64,000 bases of DNA, taken from Chitinophagaceae bacterium (GTDB taxonomy: Bacteria > Bacteroidota > Bacteroidia > Chitinophagales > Chitinophagaceae). Under the pieces are notes generated by a model. The model worked only from the letters and a program-made list of their open reading frames with translations. It searched no databases and was not told where the DNA came from. This document shows positions 37,372 to 46,103 of this stretch, piece by piece. Every line of letters starts with the position of its first letter. Within the stretch, counting starts at the first letter, position 1. The stretch spans positions 45,177-109,176 of the forward strand of contig JAGXRG010000056.1 in assembly GCA_018335935.1 (NCBI GenBank), read 5' to 3'. A program made the position numbers and the translations under genes.

Positions 37372-38472
37372 TTAATTTTTATTTTTAAAGTCAGATGAAT
37401 GAGCTGGTCTATTAAAACTACTCAGTTCTATTTCTGGTTTATTTACTTCACTTTCATCATGAATATCCATAAGTAATTTAGGATCTCGACCCTTCATTAC
37501 TGCATTAAAGGTTTCTGGTGGTTTAACCACATTAACATAATGACCTTGTGAAATTACAGATTGTCTACTCACCATACTTGGACCTTCAATTACCCAATCA
37601 GAAGTTTTCTTTTTTTCGAATCGGCAAGTATTACAAATCCAACCTGTTTTTCCGTTTGATGCTTCTTTAACTTCTCCCCATTCATCTTTTCTTGCTGTAA
37701 CTCTATACACTTCATCTCCTCTCATCCAAAGTTGTGTTTCTCCACAACACTTGTCACAATCTCTATGTGCATCTACAGGTTTTGTAAACCACACCCTATT
37801 TTTAAAACGAAATGTTTTATCTGTTAAAGCTCCTACTGGACAAACATCAATAACATTTCCTATAAAATCATTTTTAAGATTCTTTTGAATCATGGTAGCA
37901 ATTTGTGCATGATCGCCTCTATCTAAAATACCATGCTCTCTTTTTTCTGTAAGCTGATCTGCTACAAATACACAACGGTAGCAAAGAATGCATCTTGTCA
38001 TGTGTAACTGAATGTATTCGCCTAGGTCTACTTTTTCAAAAGTTCTTCTTTTAAATTCATAACGTGTAGAAACTTCTCCATGTCCATAACTTAAATCTTG
38101 TAAATCGCATTCGCCTGCCTGATCGCAAATTGGACAATCTAAAGGATGATTAATAAGAAGAAATTCTACCACTCCATTACGTGCATCAATAACTCTTTCG
38201 GAAGTTATATTTTTTACTTCCATTCCATCCATAACAGTTGTTCTACAACTTGCCATAAGTTTGGGCATTGGTCGAGGGTCTTTTTCAGAACCTTTAGCTA
38301 CTTCTACCAAGCAAGTTCTGCACTTACCACCACTATCTTTCAATTTGCTATAGTAACACATTGCAGGAGGAGTAACATCTCCACCAATTTGACGAGCTGC
38401 ATTAAGTATTGTAGTACCTGCTGGTACTTCAATGGTAATGTTGTCGATTGTTATTTTTAATAAATCACTCAT
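37372..38472 (-). CDS. nuoG: NADH-quinone oxidoreductase subunit G, short form
   Basis: 366 residues, less than half of the long NuoG. Clusters are readable: a 2Fe-2S site from Cys39, 51, 54 and 76; N5 with His109, Cys113, 116, 122; N4 with Cys161, 164, 167 and 211; and a further site with Cys239, 242, 280, 283. After that the molybdopterin-like domain is missing and only about 80 residues follow, ending in a polar tail. Short NuoG without that domain is usual in this phylum, so I take it as functional. Confidence 0.94.
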   Translation of the reverse strand: MSDLLKITIDNITIEVPAGTTILNAARQIGGDVTPPAMCYYSKLKDSGGKCRTCLVEVAKGSEKDPRPMPKLMASCRTTVMDGMEVKNITSERVIDARNGVVEFLLINHPLDCPICDQAGECDLQDLSYGHGEVSTRYEFKRRTFEKVDLGEYIQLHMTRCILCYRCVFVADQLTEKREHGILDRGDHAQIATMIQKNLKNDFIGNVIDVCPVGALTDKTFRFKNRVWFTKPVDAHRDCDKCCGETQLWMRGDEVYRVTARKDEWGEVKEASNGKTGWICNTCRFEKKKTSDWVIEGPSMVSRQSVISQGHYVNVVKPPETFNAVMKGRDPKLLMDIHDESEVNKPEIELSSFNRPAHSSDFKNKN

Positions 38473-38480
38473 TTTATTTT

Positions 38481-38520
38481 TTCACGCCACGTGGCAACGA
38501 TAAGCAACGAACGCAACGAT
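38481..38520. repeat. GCAACG-rich left flank of the GxxExxY gene
   Basis: The 40 bp hold TTCACGCCACG, then GGCAACGAT, AGCAACGA and ACGCAACGAT. The last is repeated in inverted form at the other side (ATCGTTGCGT, 38943-38952). Confidence 0.7.
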
Positions 38521-38525
38521 ATTTT

Positions 38526-38909
38526 TTACAAACCATTTACAATTCTATGAATTCCATCTTTTAATAAAACTGTATTAAAATTGATTAATAAACCAAGCTT
38601 AATATTTGTTAGTTTTAAATAAGTTTGAATTTGTTTATAATGCACTTCTGCTAAACTTTCTAAACTTTTGAACTCAACTAATAACTTATTCTCTATAATC
38701 ACATCAGCTCTAAAACCTGCTTCTAATTTAACAGTTTCATGGACTAATGGAATTGGTTTTTGTCGTTCAAAAAATATATTTACTTTTTCAAACTCATAAC
38801 AAAAAATTTCTTCATAAACACTTTCAAATAACCCCGGTCCATACAATCGATGTATTTTAAAACAAACATCTAAAACCAATTTCGATAACTCATTTTCTCT
38901 TTTTTCCAT
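38526..38909 (-). CDS. GxxExxY family protein (PD-(D/E)xK-like) inserted in the nuo operon
   Basis: 127 residues. GLFESVY (26-32) is the GxxExxY motif that names the family. ADVII at 68-72 and VEFKS at 78-82 (Asp69, Glu79, Lys81) form the core of a PD-(D/E)xK nuclease-like fold. Biochemical function is unknown. The gene has no link to respiration; it sits between nuoF and nuoG on the same strand, and short GCAACG-rich inverted repeats flank it closely on both sides. That makes it a likely small mobile or once-mobile cassette. Confidence 0.85.
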   Translation of the reverse strand: MEKRENELSKLVLDVCFKIHRLYGPGLFESVYEEIFCYEFEKVNIFFERQKPIPLVHETVKLEAGFRADVIIENKLLVEFKSLESLAEVHYKQIQTYLKLTNIKLGLLINFNTVLLKDGIHRIVNGL

Positions 38910-38920
38910 AAATAAATTCT

Positions 38921-38956
38921 TTGCGAACTTTGCTTCTTTTGCATCGTTGCGTGAAC
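38921..38956. repeat. Right flank of the GxxExxY gene, inverted GCAACG words
   Basis: TTGCGAACTTTGC followed by GCATCGTTGCGTGAAC (38941-38956), the inverse of words in the left flank (GTTCACGCAACGATGC read on the minus strand). It abuts the nuoF stop codon at 38957. Confidence 0.7.
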
Positions 38957-40315
38957 TTATACACTAACCGGTACATGAATTTCATCTGCATAGTGTGCTA
39001 ATCCAAAGTTTCTGATTTGTGCTTCCTCAGGATTAGTAATATGCCATTCAAATTCATCTCTAAAATGTCTGATAGCTGCTGCAACAGGCCATGCTGCTGC
39101 TTCACCTAAAGGACAAATTGTATTTCCATCAATCTTTCTTTGTACATCCCATAACAAGTCAATATCACTCATTTTTGCTTTTCCATATTCCATGTTCATC
39201 AAAATCTTTTCCATCCAACCTGTTCCTTCTCTACATGGTGAACATTGTCCACAACTTTCATGGCGATAAAATCTTGCAAGAGTCAATGTGTGTTTAACAA
39301 TACACTGGTCTTCATCTAACACAATAAATCCTCCACTACCCATCATACTACCAGTTATAAAGCCTCCATCTGATAAACTTTCATAATTCATTAATCGAGT
39401 TTCGCCTTTGGCAGTTTTTAATAAAAGATTTGCAGGAAGAATAGGAACTGATGACCCTCCTGGAATACAAGCTTTTAATTTTTTACCATTAGCTATTCCT
39501 CCACAATATTCATCACTATAAATAAATTCTTCTACACTAATTGTCATATCTATTTCATACACTCCTGGTTTATTGATATTACCACATGCAGAAATTAATT
39601 TTGTTCCTGTACTTCTTCCAACACCAATTTTCGAATAGGCTTCTCCTCCATTATTAATAATAGGTACAACAGCAGCAATAGTTTCTACATTATTTACTAC
39701 AGTTGGACGTTGCCATAAACCTTGTACTGCAGGAAATGGAGGCTTAATTCTTGGATTTCCTCTCTTTCCTTCAAGACTTTCAATCAATGCAGTTTCTTCT
39801 CCACAGATATAAGCACCTGCACCACGATGTACATAAATATTACAATCGAAACCAGAGCCTAAAATATTTTTTCCTAACCAACCATTTGATTTGGCTTCTT
39901 CAATTGCTTGTTCTAAAATATCAACAATCCAAGCATATTCGCCACGTATATAAATGTAAGAATCATTGCTACCAAGTGCGAATGAACTTACAATCATTCC
40001 TTCAATTAAAAGATGTGGAATAAACTCCATTAAATATCTATCCTTAAAAGTTCCTGGTTCACTTTCATCTGCATTCACTACTAAGTGTCTTGGAACACCA
40101 TCTGGCTTTGCAATAAAACTCCATTTTAAACCAGTTGGGAAACCAGCACCACCTCTACCTCTTAAACCACTTGTTTTTACTTCTTCAACAATAGCTTCAG
40201 GCGACAAAGTCTTTAACGTTTTTTCTACACTTCTGTAACCACCTTCTTTACGATAGGTATCATAAAAACGGATGCCTTCAACATGTGCTTTTTCTAATAA
40301 TAATTTTATTCCCAT
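38957..40315 (-). CDS. nuoF: NADH-quinone oxidoreductase subunit F
   Basis: 452 residues. GRGGAGFPTG (53-62) binds FMN/NADH, YICGEETALIESLEGKRG is a hallmark stretch, and Cys355, 358, 361 and 401 ligate cluster N3. NuoF takes electrons from NADH. The stop is directly followed by the right flank of the GxxExxY element, so any insertion did not cut the gene; the C-terminus (HVPVSV) has normal length. Confidence 0.97.
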   Translation of the reverse strand: MGIKLLLEKAHVEGIRFYDTYRKEGGYRSVEKTLKTLSPEAIVEEVKTSGLRGRGGAGFPTGLKWSFIAKPDGVPRHLVVNADESEPGTFKDRYLMEFIPHLLIEGMIVSSFALGSNDSYIYIRGEYAWIVDILEQAIEEAKSNGWLGKNILGSGFDCNIYVHRGAGAYICGEETALIESLEGKRGNPRIKPPFPAVQGLWQRPTVVNNVETIAAVVPIINNGGEAYSKIGVGRSTGTKLISACGNINKPGVYEIDMTISVEEFIYSDEYCGGIANGKKLKACIPGGSSVPILPANLLLKTAKGETRLMNYESLSDGGFITGSMMGSGGFIVLDEDQCIVKHTLTLARFYRHESCGQCSPCREGTGWMEKILMNMEYGKAKMSDIDLLWDVQRKIDGNTICPLGEAAAWPVAAAIRHFRDEFEWHITNPEEAQIRNFGLAHYADEIHVPVSV

Positions 40316-40380
40316 ACTTTATAAGTCAAAATTTAAAAGTCAAAAGCAAAAATTTAATTTTACTACTAACTTTCAATTTT
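40316..40380 (-). repeat. Self-similar AT-rich spacer between nuoF and the DUF4440-like gene
   Basis: Imperfect copies of AAAATTTAAAAGTCAAAAG, then CAATTTTTTAATTTTTAATTT, fill the spacer. Words are similar to those in the nuoC-nuoD spacer at 42572. Confidence 0.6.
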
Positions 40381-40809
40381 TTAATTTTTAATTTCTTTCA
40401 CTGCTTGTCGTGCAAATAAAACCCAACGATTACCTTTCTTCTGCCACACTTCTAATACTTTTAAAAAATAAATTCCATTCTTCCCATTCAGATCAACATC
40501 AATAGTTGCAATGAATCTTACACTTGCTAAATTTTTATTCATACTTACATGAATACTATCTTCAATGAAACTATTATACTTTAAATATCCAGTTTCAAGA
40601 TTCTGAAGCATTTCAGTTTTTGATTCAACCCAACCATTACTATGACCATAGGTTAAAGCTTTATCTGTTTGTTGATTAATAGAAATGATATTTTTATTAA
40701 CCAATGTTTGATGAAATGCTTTTACTGTAGCCACTAGTTTTTCTTCATCAGTTTGTGCAATTGCACTTACTGACATCAAAGAAAAAAATATGATAAAGAA
40801 CTTTTTCAA
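40381..40809 (-). CDS. Secreted DUF4440/SnoaL-like (NTF2-fold) protein in nuo operon
   Basis: 142 residues with a Sec signal (MKKFFIIFFSLMSVSAIAQ). TVKAFHQTLVNKNIISINQQ, KALTYGHSNGW and VLEVWQKKGNRWVLFARQAV fit the SnoaL/DUF4440 group of NTF2-fold proteins, which include enzymes and binding proteins. The start is a TTG placed right after the TAG of nuoE with no gap (TAGTTG), which would couple translation; no ATG gives a full signal peptide. It is not a known complex I part. The name rests on motif similarity seen by eye. Confidence 0.78.
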   Translation of the reverse strand: MKKFFIIFFSLMSVSAIAQTDEEKLVATVKAFHQTLVNKNIISINQQTDKALTYGHSNGWVESKTEMLQNLETGYLKYNSFIEDSIHVSMNKNLASVRFIATIDVDLNGKNGIYFLKVLEVWQKKGNRWVLFARQAVKEIKN

Positions 40810-41322
40810 CTAATTCACTTTTGCTCTACACTCTTCAATTATAGCATCTACTCTTTCTTTAGTAAGATGCTCTCTGTAATGTTTCCCTAATTGCATCATA
40901 GGAGCATAGCCACAAGCTCCTAAACATTCTACTGTTTTTAAAGTAAACAATCCATCGGGTGTTGTTTCATTAACTCCAATGTTTAGTTTTTCTTTAATGT
41001 ATGCAATAATATCATCACTACCTCTTAACATACAAGGTCCTGTTTGGCAAACCTCGAACATATATTTACCAACAGGTTTTGTATTATACATACTATAAAA
41101 AGTTGCAACTTCATACACTTCTATGGGTTCAATATTTAGAAGACTAGCAACATAATTCATAGTATCTGTGCTTAACCAACCTCCAAAACTATTTTGTGCT
41201 AAATGCAATACAGGCAGTAAAGCACTTTTTGCTTTATCAGCAGGATAATGAGATACTAATCTTTCAAATTCTTTTTGTTGTTCTTCGTTAAATTTCACCA
41301 CTATTAATTTATAATTCAACAT
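40810..41322 (-). CDS. nuoE: NADH-quinone oxidoreductase subunit E
   Basis: 170 residues as annotated from ATG 41322. The thioredoxin-like domain has Cys92, 97, 133 and 137 (CQTGPC and CLGAC) for cluster N1a. The first eight residues (MLNYKLIV) are encoded by the repeat-like spacer, so the true start may be one of two GTG codons at 41301 and 41298, giving a product that starts VKFNEEQQ as in related proteins. The DUF4440-like gene follows without gap. Confidence 0.95.
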   Translation of the reverse strand: MLNYKLIVVKFNEEQQKEFERLVSHYPADKAKSALLPVLHLAQNSFGGWLSTDTMNYVASLLNIEPIEVYEVATFYSMYNTKPVGKYMFEVCQTGPCMLRGSDDIIAYIKEKLNIGVNETTPDGLFTLKTVECLGACGYAPMMQLGKHYREHLTKERVDAIIEECRAKVN

Positions 41323-41338
41323 TTATAATTTATAATTA
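41302..41338 (-). repeat. Self-similar spacer overlapping the nuoE start
   Basis: TTAATTTATAATTCAAC and ATTTATAATTTATAATTA are variants of one word. The repeat reaches into the annotated nuoE N-terminus. Confidence 0.6.
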
Positions 41339-42571
41339 CTATGCATCCATTTCACCAGCAATCAAATTTAAACTACTCATAGTAATAATAGCATCACTTA
41401 GCATTGCACCTTTAGTTAATTCACTATATGCTTGATAGTAGATAAAACATGGTCGTCTAAAATGTAAACGATAAGGTGCTCTTCCACCATCACTAATTAA
41501 ATAAAATCCAAGTTCACCATTGGCACCTTCAACTGCTTGATATAATTCACCTGCAGGTATATCAGTTTCGCCCATGATTATTTTAAAGTGCCATATTAAG
41601 GCTTCCATTTTTGTATAAACATCTTTTTTCTCTGGAAGATAATAAGCAGGACAATCAGCGTGATATACTTCTGCTTCTGAACCTTTAAATGCTTGAACCT
41701 TTCTATAAGCTTGTTCTAGAATTGAAAGAGATTGCCAAACCTCCTCACCTCTAACCAAGAATCTATCATAGTTGTCGCCAGTTGTACCCACTGGTACAAT
41801 AAAATCGAAGTCTTGGTAACTAGAATAAGGCTCGTGAACACGAACATCATAATCAACACCTGTTGCTCTTAAATTAGGACCAGTAAATCCATAATTTAAA
41901 GCACGTTCAGCACTAATAGCACCAGTATTTTTGGTACGATCCATGAAAATTCTGTTACGTTTGAAAAGGTTTTCAAATTCTTTCCAAACACCAGGAAATT
42001 CTTTTAAGAATTTTTCGAGTTTCTCAAACGCTGTATTTGTGAAATTCCTTTCAAAGCCGCCAATACGCCCAATATTAGTAGTAAGGCGGGACCCACATAC
42101 TTCTTCATATATTTCGTAAATTAATTCTCTGTATTGCATTACATACAAAAACCCTGTGTATGCACCAGCATCTACACCTACAATTGAATTACAAATGAGG
42201 TGATCTGAAATTCTGGCTAACTCCATTATAATGACACGTAAATAATCTACTCGCTTTGGAGTTTCAACTTTTAATAATTTTTCACAAGTTAAATGCCAAC
42301 CCATGTTATTAATGGGTGATGAACAATAATTTAATCTGTCTGTTAAAGGTGTTATTTGATATAAAGGTCTTCTTTCTGCAATTTTCTCAAAAGCTCTGTG
42401 AATGTATCCAACAGTCTGTTCTGCACTAACAATTCGTTCACCATCTAATTCAATAATATTTTGAAACACACCATGAGTTGCAGGGTGTGTTGGACCTAAA
42501 TTTAAAGTAGTAGTTTGTTTGCCTATTGAACCCTCTGGTAATTTAATATGTTGGTGTAATACGTCTGACAT
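41339..42571 (-). CDS. nuoD: NADH-quinone oxidoreductase subunit D
   Basis: 410 residues. LGPTHPATHGVFQNIIELDG, GYIHRAFEKIAERR, RISDHLICNS and GGRAPYRLHFRRPCFIYYQA are the 49-kDa subunit motifs; with NuoB it forms the quinone-binding site. Separate from nuoC rather than fused as in E. coli. It follows nuoC by 66 bp. Confidence 0.97.
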   Translation of the reverse strand: MSDVLHQHIKLPEGSIGKQTTTLNLGPTHPATHGVFQNIIELDGERIVSAEQTVGYIHRAFEKIAERRPLYQITPLTDRLNYCSSPINNMGWHLTCEKLLKVETPKRVDYLRVIIMELARISDHLICNSIVGVDAGAYTGFLYVMQYRELIYEIYEEVCGSRLTTNIGRIGGFERNFTNTAFEKLEKFLKEFPGVWKEFENLFKRNRIFMDRTKNTGAISAERALNYGFTGPNLRATGVDYDVRVHEPYSSYQDFDFIVPVGTTGDNYDRFLVRGEEVWQSLSILEQAYRKVQAFKGSEAEVYHADCPAYYLPEKKDVYTKMEALIWHFKIIMGETDIPAGELYQAVEGANGELGFYLISDGGRAPYRLHFRRPCFIYYQAYSELTKGAMLSDAIITMSSLNLIAGEMDA

Positions 42572-42637
42572 TTATCTTTAAATTCAAAAATTAAAATTTA
42601 AAAGCTAAAATTTATAGCTATTTTTTATTTTTAATGC
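42572..42637 (-). repeat. Self-similar AT-rich spacer, nuoC-nuoD
   Basis: Variants of AAATTCAAAAATTAAAATTTAAAAG and AGCTAAAATTTATAGCT fill the spacer; related to 40316. Confidence 0.55.
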
Positions 42638-43144
42638 TTATCCCCTTCCAAACATTTCATCATCTTTATCAATTCTAGTTTGGTCTTCTAAAGGAAATTC
42701 TTTTCGCATTGGAAAATATTCCATTTCATCTACATTCAAAATTCTCTTAAGATTAGGATGACCAACAAAATTAATTCCAAAAAAATCATAAGTTTCTCTT
42801 TCCATCCAATTGGCAGCTGCAAAAATATTTGTTGCTGTAAAAACATCAGGCTGATTCACATCAGTAAATACTTTACATCTTAATCTTACATTATCTGTTA
42901 GATTATGCAAATGATAAACCACTGCTAATTCTTTACCTACTTGATTTGGATAATGTACAGCTGTTAAATCTGTTAGAAATTTAAACTGTAAAGTTTCATC
43001 ATCAAACAAAAACTGCAATACTTTTAAGTTTAATGCATTTGGTGCTTCAAAGGATAATAAGCCGAATTGTTCATCCCAATTGGTAAGTTCTTCACCAAAC
43101 TTATCTTTCAGTTTTATTTTAATAGTATCGTTAGTTAAAGCCAT
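42638..43144 (-). CDS. nuoC: NADH-quinone oxidoreductase subunit C
   Basis: 168 residues. The last part has ERETYDFFGINFVGHPNLKR and FPMRKEFPLEDQTR, typical of the 30-kDa subunit. It belongs to the peripheral arm beside NuoD. It is bounded by repeat spacers on both sides (66 and 72 bp). Confidence 0.96.
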   Translation of the reverse strand: MALTNDTIKIKLKDKFGEELTNWDEQFGLLSFEAPNALNLKVLQFLFDDETLQFKFLTDLTAVHYPNQVGKELAVVYHLHNLTDNVRLRCKVFTDVNQPDVFTATNIFAAANWMERETYDFFGINFVGHPNLKRILNVDEMEYFPMRKEFPLEDQTRIDKDDEMFGRG

Positions 43145-43216
43145 AATTTAATAATTCGACAATTTAATAATCCGACAATTTAATTAGCACATTGGCTAAT
43201 TGTCGAATTAAGTATT
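43145..43216 (-). repeat. Spacer with 12-bp inverted repeat AATTCGACAATT, nuoB-nuoC
   Basis: AATTCGACAATT (43153-43164) and its exact complement AATTGTCGAATT (43198-43209) enclose a variant AATCCGACAATT and the word TAGCACATTGGCTA. The stem would be a strong mRNA hairpin. Confidence 0.82.
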
Positions 43217-43804
43217 TTATTCTATTCCGTAGCTATTTAATAATGCTTTATAATGATCAGAGTTTCTTCTTCTTAAACTTTCGTTGTGCACTAAATCTTG
43301 AATTTTTAAAACTCCATCAATAATTGCTTCTGGTCTGGGTGGGCATCCTGGCACATAAACATCTACTGGAATAATTTGATCTATACCTTGTAACACACTA
43401 TATGAATCAAATATTCCACCACTACTAGCACAAGCACCAACAGCAATTACCCAACGAGGTTCTGCCATTTGCAAATAAACTTGGCGTAAAACTGGCCCCA
43501 TTTTTTTTGCAATAGTTCCCATAACCATTAACAAATCACATTGACGAGGAGAAAAACCAACTCTCTCACTTCCAAAACGAGCTAAATCATAATGACTTCC
43601 CATGGTTGCCATAAATTCAATACCACAACAACTTGTTGCAAAAGGTAAAGGCCAAATAGAATTTTTTCTAGCTAAACCAACAACTTTATCTAAACTAGTT
43701 GCAAAGAAACCTTCACCGGTATGCCCTTCAGGCAATTCTGTTACCATTAAACTATCGTTTAACTTTGCTTCTTTAGGATGTATATTAAATCTTACTGGTC
43801 TCAT
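43217..43804 (-). CDS. nuoB: NADH-quinone oxidoreductase subunit B
   Basis: 195 residues. Cys59 and Cys60 (TSCCG), Cys125 (GACASSGG) and Cys154 (VPGCPPRPEA) ligate cluster N2, the last iron-sulfur centre before quinone. Normal length. It lies between repeat spacers and is second in the operon. Confidence 0.97.
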   Translation of the reverse strand: MRPVRFNIHPKEAKLNDSLMVTELPEGHTGEGFFATSLDKVVGLARKNSIWPLPFATSCCGIEFMATMGSHYDLARFGSERVGFSPRQCDLLMVMGTIAKKMGPVLRQVYLQMAEPRWVIAVGACASSGGIFDSYSVLQGIDQIIPVDVYVPGCPPRPEAIIDGVLKIQDLVHNESLRRRNSDHYKALLNSYGIE

Positions 43805-43870
43805 TTTACAAATTTGTCAATTACTCAATTTTACAATTCGACAATTAAATTAACTAATTTTCGAATTATC
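43805..43870 (-). repeat. Self-similar spacer with AATTCGACAATT, nuoA-nuoB
   Basis: The same 12-mer occurs at 43835-43846, together with AATTTGTCAATTACTCAATT and AATTTTCGAATTA variants. Confidence 0.78.
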
Positions 43871-44281
43871 TTAATCTTCCCAATTCAAAGCACCTTTTTT
43901 AATAATATAATAAAAGCCTGCTAAAAAGAATCCTACAAACATCAATACTGCTAAAAATGTACTCCAACCCATTGTAGGGTCTGCAGCAAAAGTTCTAAAA
44001 TTTACTGCATAGGGATAGAAGAATATAACTTCAACATCAAACAAAACAAATAATATGGCTACAAGAAAATATTTTACACTCATGGGCTGTCTAGCATCAC
44101 CGTGAGTTTCTATACCACTAGTAAAAGTTTCTAATTTGTCTTTAGTTTTTCTTTTAGGACCAACTAATGCAGATAGAAATAACATTACCCCAACAAACCC
44201 AACAGCAAACAACAATTGAATTCCTATAACAAGGTAATTATTGGCTGAACTATTTGCTGCAATATCTAACAATGTATACAT
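43871..44281 (-). CDS. nuoA: NADH-quinone oxidoreductase subunit A
   Basis: 136 residues and three membrane helices. FTSGIETHGDARQPMSVKYF and FVLFDVEVIFFYPYAVNF are the NuoA motifs. First gene of the operon; a TATCTTTG box lies 17 bp upstream. Confidence 0.96.
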   Translation of the reverse strand: MYTLLDIAANSSANNYLVIGIQLLFAVGFVGVMLFLSALVGPKRKTKDKLETFTSGIETHGDARQPMSVKYFLVAILFVLFDVEVIFFYPYAVNFRTFAADPTMGWSTFLAVLMFVGFFLAGFYYIIKKGALNWED

Positions 44282-44297
44282 ATTAAAAATTGTGTGG

Positions 44298-44305
44298 CAA
44301 AGATA
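44298..44305 (-). promoter_or_regulatory. Candidate promoter -7 box of the nuo operon
   Basis: TATCTTTG on the minus strand is an exact TAnnTTTG match. It lies between nuoA and the terminator of the upstream TPR gene, so it is well placed as the operon promoter; the -33 element is unclear. Confidence 0.55.
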
Positions 44306-44324
44306 GTTATGTGAAGTAAATAAA

Positions 44325-44358
44325 CTAAAAACTCTCTGAAAAATCAGAGAGTTTTTAG
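44325..44358 (-). terminator. Terminator of the TPR gene
   Basis: CTAAAAACTCTCTGA (44325-44339) pairs with TCAGAGAGTTTTTAG (44344-44358), 15 bp with a 4-base loop. It lies 22 bp after the TPR stop and before the nuo promoter. Confidence 0.88.
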
Positions 44359-44379
44359 TTACGAATTTAGTTAATTAGC

Positions 44380-46074
44380 TTATTGAGTTTTTCCAGTGGT
44401 ATCTGCTGCTGGTTTTAAACCATTTTTTTCTGCATTTTTAATTAATACATCTTTAATTTTTAATGTTTGTGGTTCATTAGGTATTAATGCTAATATTTTA
44501 TCGCAAACTTCAATAGCTTTTAGATAATCTTTTTGAGTATCGTTATAATAAGCCATTTGAACATAATAATTATTCACCATTTGCTGTTTATAATTAGAAG
44601 TATCTGTAGAATAGAATTCTAATTGTTTAGTAATAGCTTCAAAGTATAATCCAGTGGTATTAGCTGTATCAATTTTACGTGCAGCCCTTACATAAAAGTC
44701 GTAGCCTTGAGGTTTACCCGGAAAACTAACGATATAATCTTTTGCTAAATGCATGGTTAAATTATAATCATTAGCTCTATAGGCTGTTGATGTCATGATA
44801 TAATTATCGTATTCAGATTTTGATCCTTTTACATCCACAATTTTTTGTAATACTTTTAATTGTTCTGTATACATATTTGCGTTGGCAAGAATTTTAGAAG
44901 CTTGACCAAGATAACGCAACTTTCCATTTTTACTGCTATCTATTTCAATTGCTTTATTAATATACTCTAAAGCTTTTTGTTCTTGACCAGGAAATCGAGA
45001 TTCTATTTTAATAGCTAAATCATAGTCAGTAATTAAAATTTTATCCATATGAGCAACAGCTAAGTATTGTTCAATATAGTTTTTTGCTTTTATAGAATCA
45101 TTCAATCTATCATAGTTATAAGCATATAGAACAGGAACACGAGCTTTACATTCTGTACTTTCTAAAAGCTGTGCTTTTGCCAAACTCTCTTGATAATTTC
45201 CTGCTCTGAACAAATAATCAGCATAGAAGTAATCGTTATGACAATCTTTATCTGCATACTGAATATACTTTTCAATATAGCTTTTAGCTAAAGGAACATC
45301 TCTATCTGAATAATAATTATAATAATCTAAGTATACTGGAGCATAAGCAACATCTACTGCTAAAGCTGCATTAAAATATTGCTCCATGAAAGGTTTATTT
45401 TCTTGTGACTGATAAATTTTACCTAACAAATAATGTGGCAATGGATTAGTTGCATCTCTTGCTATTGATTCTACATAAGCTTTTTGAGCTTCGCCCCCAA
45501 ATTCTCCTCCCATTTTTCTATAACATAAACCTAAGTAAATACAGCCTTCAGCATTAGTTGGGTCGTTGTTAATAGCCATATTTAATTTTTCAATAGCATA
45601 TTCCATATTGCCGAATTTGCTACTACCATCTTTCACACTATGGCCAATAGCATTAGCTCTACCAATTGCATTTAGTACTGCAACACTTGGTTTTCCTTTA
45701 TTTCTTCCTCTGGTTTCAGTGGTGAAAGTGATAGCCTGCTCAAATTTTTGAGCAGCAGAATTCCATTCTGCACCTTCTAATAAATTTACATGAGCCATTC
45801 CAATCCAGATTAAAGGCTCATTGACTCCATTAGTTAAAGCTTCTTGATATAACTTTTTTGCAGCTTCAACTTCATCTACAATAATCATAGACTGACCATA
45901 CCAATAAATAATGGTTTGATCTTTATTGTTTGAAGCATACATTTTTTGCAACATTTCTTTTGCAGATTTGTTCTTGCTATAGTTTAGCATTTTTACAGCT
46001 TCTGCAATAGTTTGAGCCTGCAGAAATACCATGCTAAAGAAGAAAGCAACTAAAGATGTGATTGTTTTTTTCAT
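44380..46074 (-). CDS. Secreted tetratricopeptide repeat protein
   Basis: 564 residues with a signal peptide (MKKTITSLVAFFFSMVFLQA). Residues 30 to 550 hold many TPR-like helices; NGVNEPLIWIGMAHVNLLEG, NDPTNAEGCIYLGLCYRKMG and DATNPLPHYLLGKIYQSQEN are clear units. TPR proteins are scaffolds, here in the periplasm. It follows a PstS-like lipoprotein and a small membrane protein on the same strand (spacings 29 and about 3 bp), a set I associate with TonB/ExbBD clusters of this phylum, though those genes are not in the window. Confidence 0.85.
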   Translation of the reverse strand: MKKTITSLVAFFFSMVFLQAQTIAEAVKMLNYSKNKSAKEMLQKMYASNNKDQTIIYWYGQSMIIVDEVEAAKKLYQEALTNGVNEPLIWIGMAHVNLLEGAEWNSAAQKFEQAITFTTETRGRNKGKPSVAVLNAIGRANAIGHSVKDGSSKFGNMEYAIEKLNMAINNDPTNAEGCIYLGLCYRKMGGEFGGEAQKAYVESIARDATNPLPHYLLGKIYQSQENKPFMEQYFNAALAVDVAYAPVYLDYYNYYSDRDVPLAKSYIEKYIQYADKDCHNDYFYADYLFRAGNYQESLAKAQLLESTECKARVPVLYAYNYDRLNDSIKAKNYIEQYLAVAHMDKILITDYDLAIKIESRFPGQEQKALEYINKAIEIDSSKNGKLRYLGQASKILANANMYTEQLKVLQKIVDVKGSKSEYDNYIMTSTAYRANDYNLTMHLAKDYIVSFPGKPQGYDFYVRAARKIDTANTTGLYFEAITKQLEFYSTDTSNYKQQMVNNYYVQMAYYNDTQKDYLKAIEVCDKILALIPNEPQTLKIKDVLIKNAEKNGLKPAADTTGKTQ

Positions 46075-46103
46075 GTTGGTTTTTATAAAGATTTTACTCG
46101 TTG

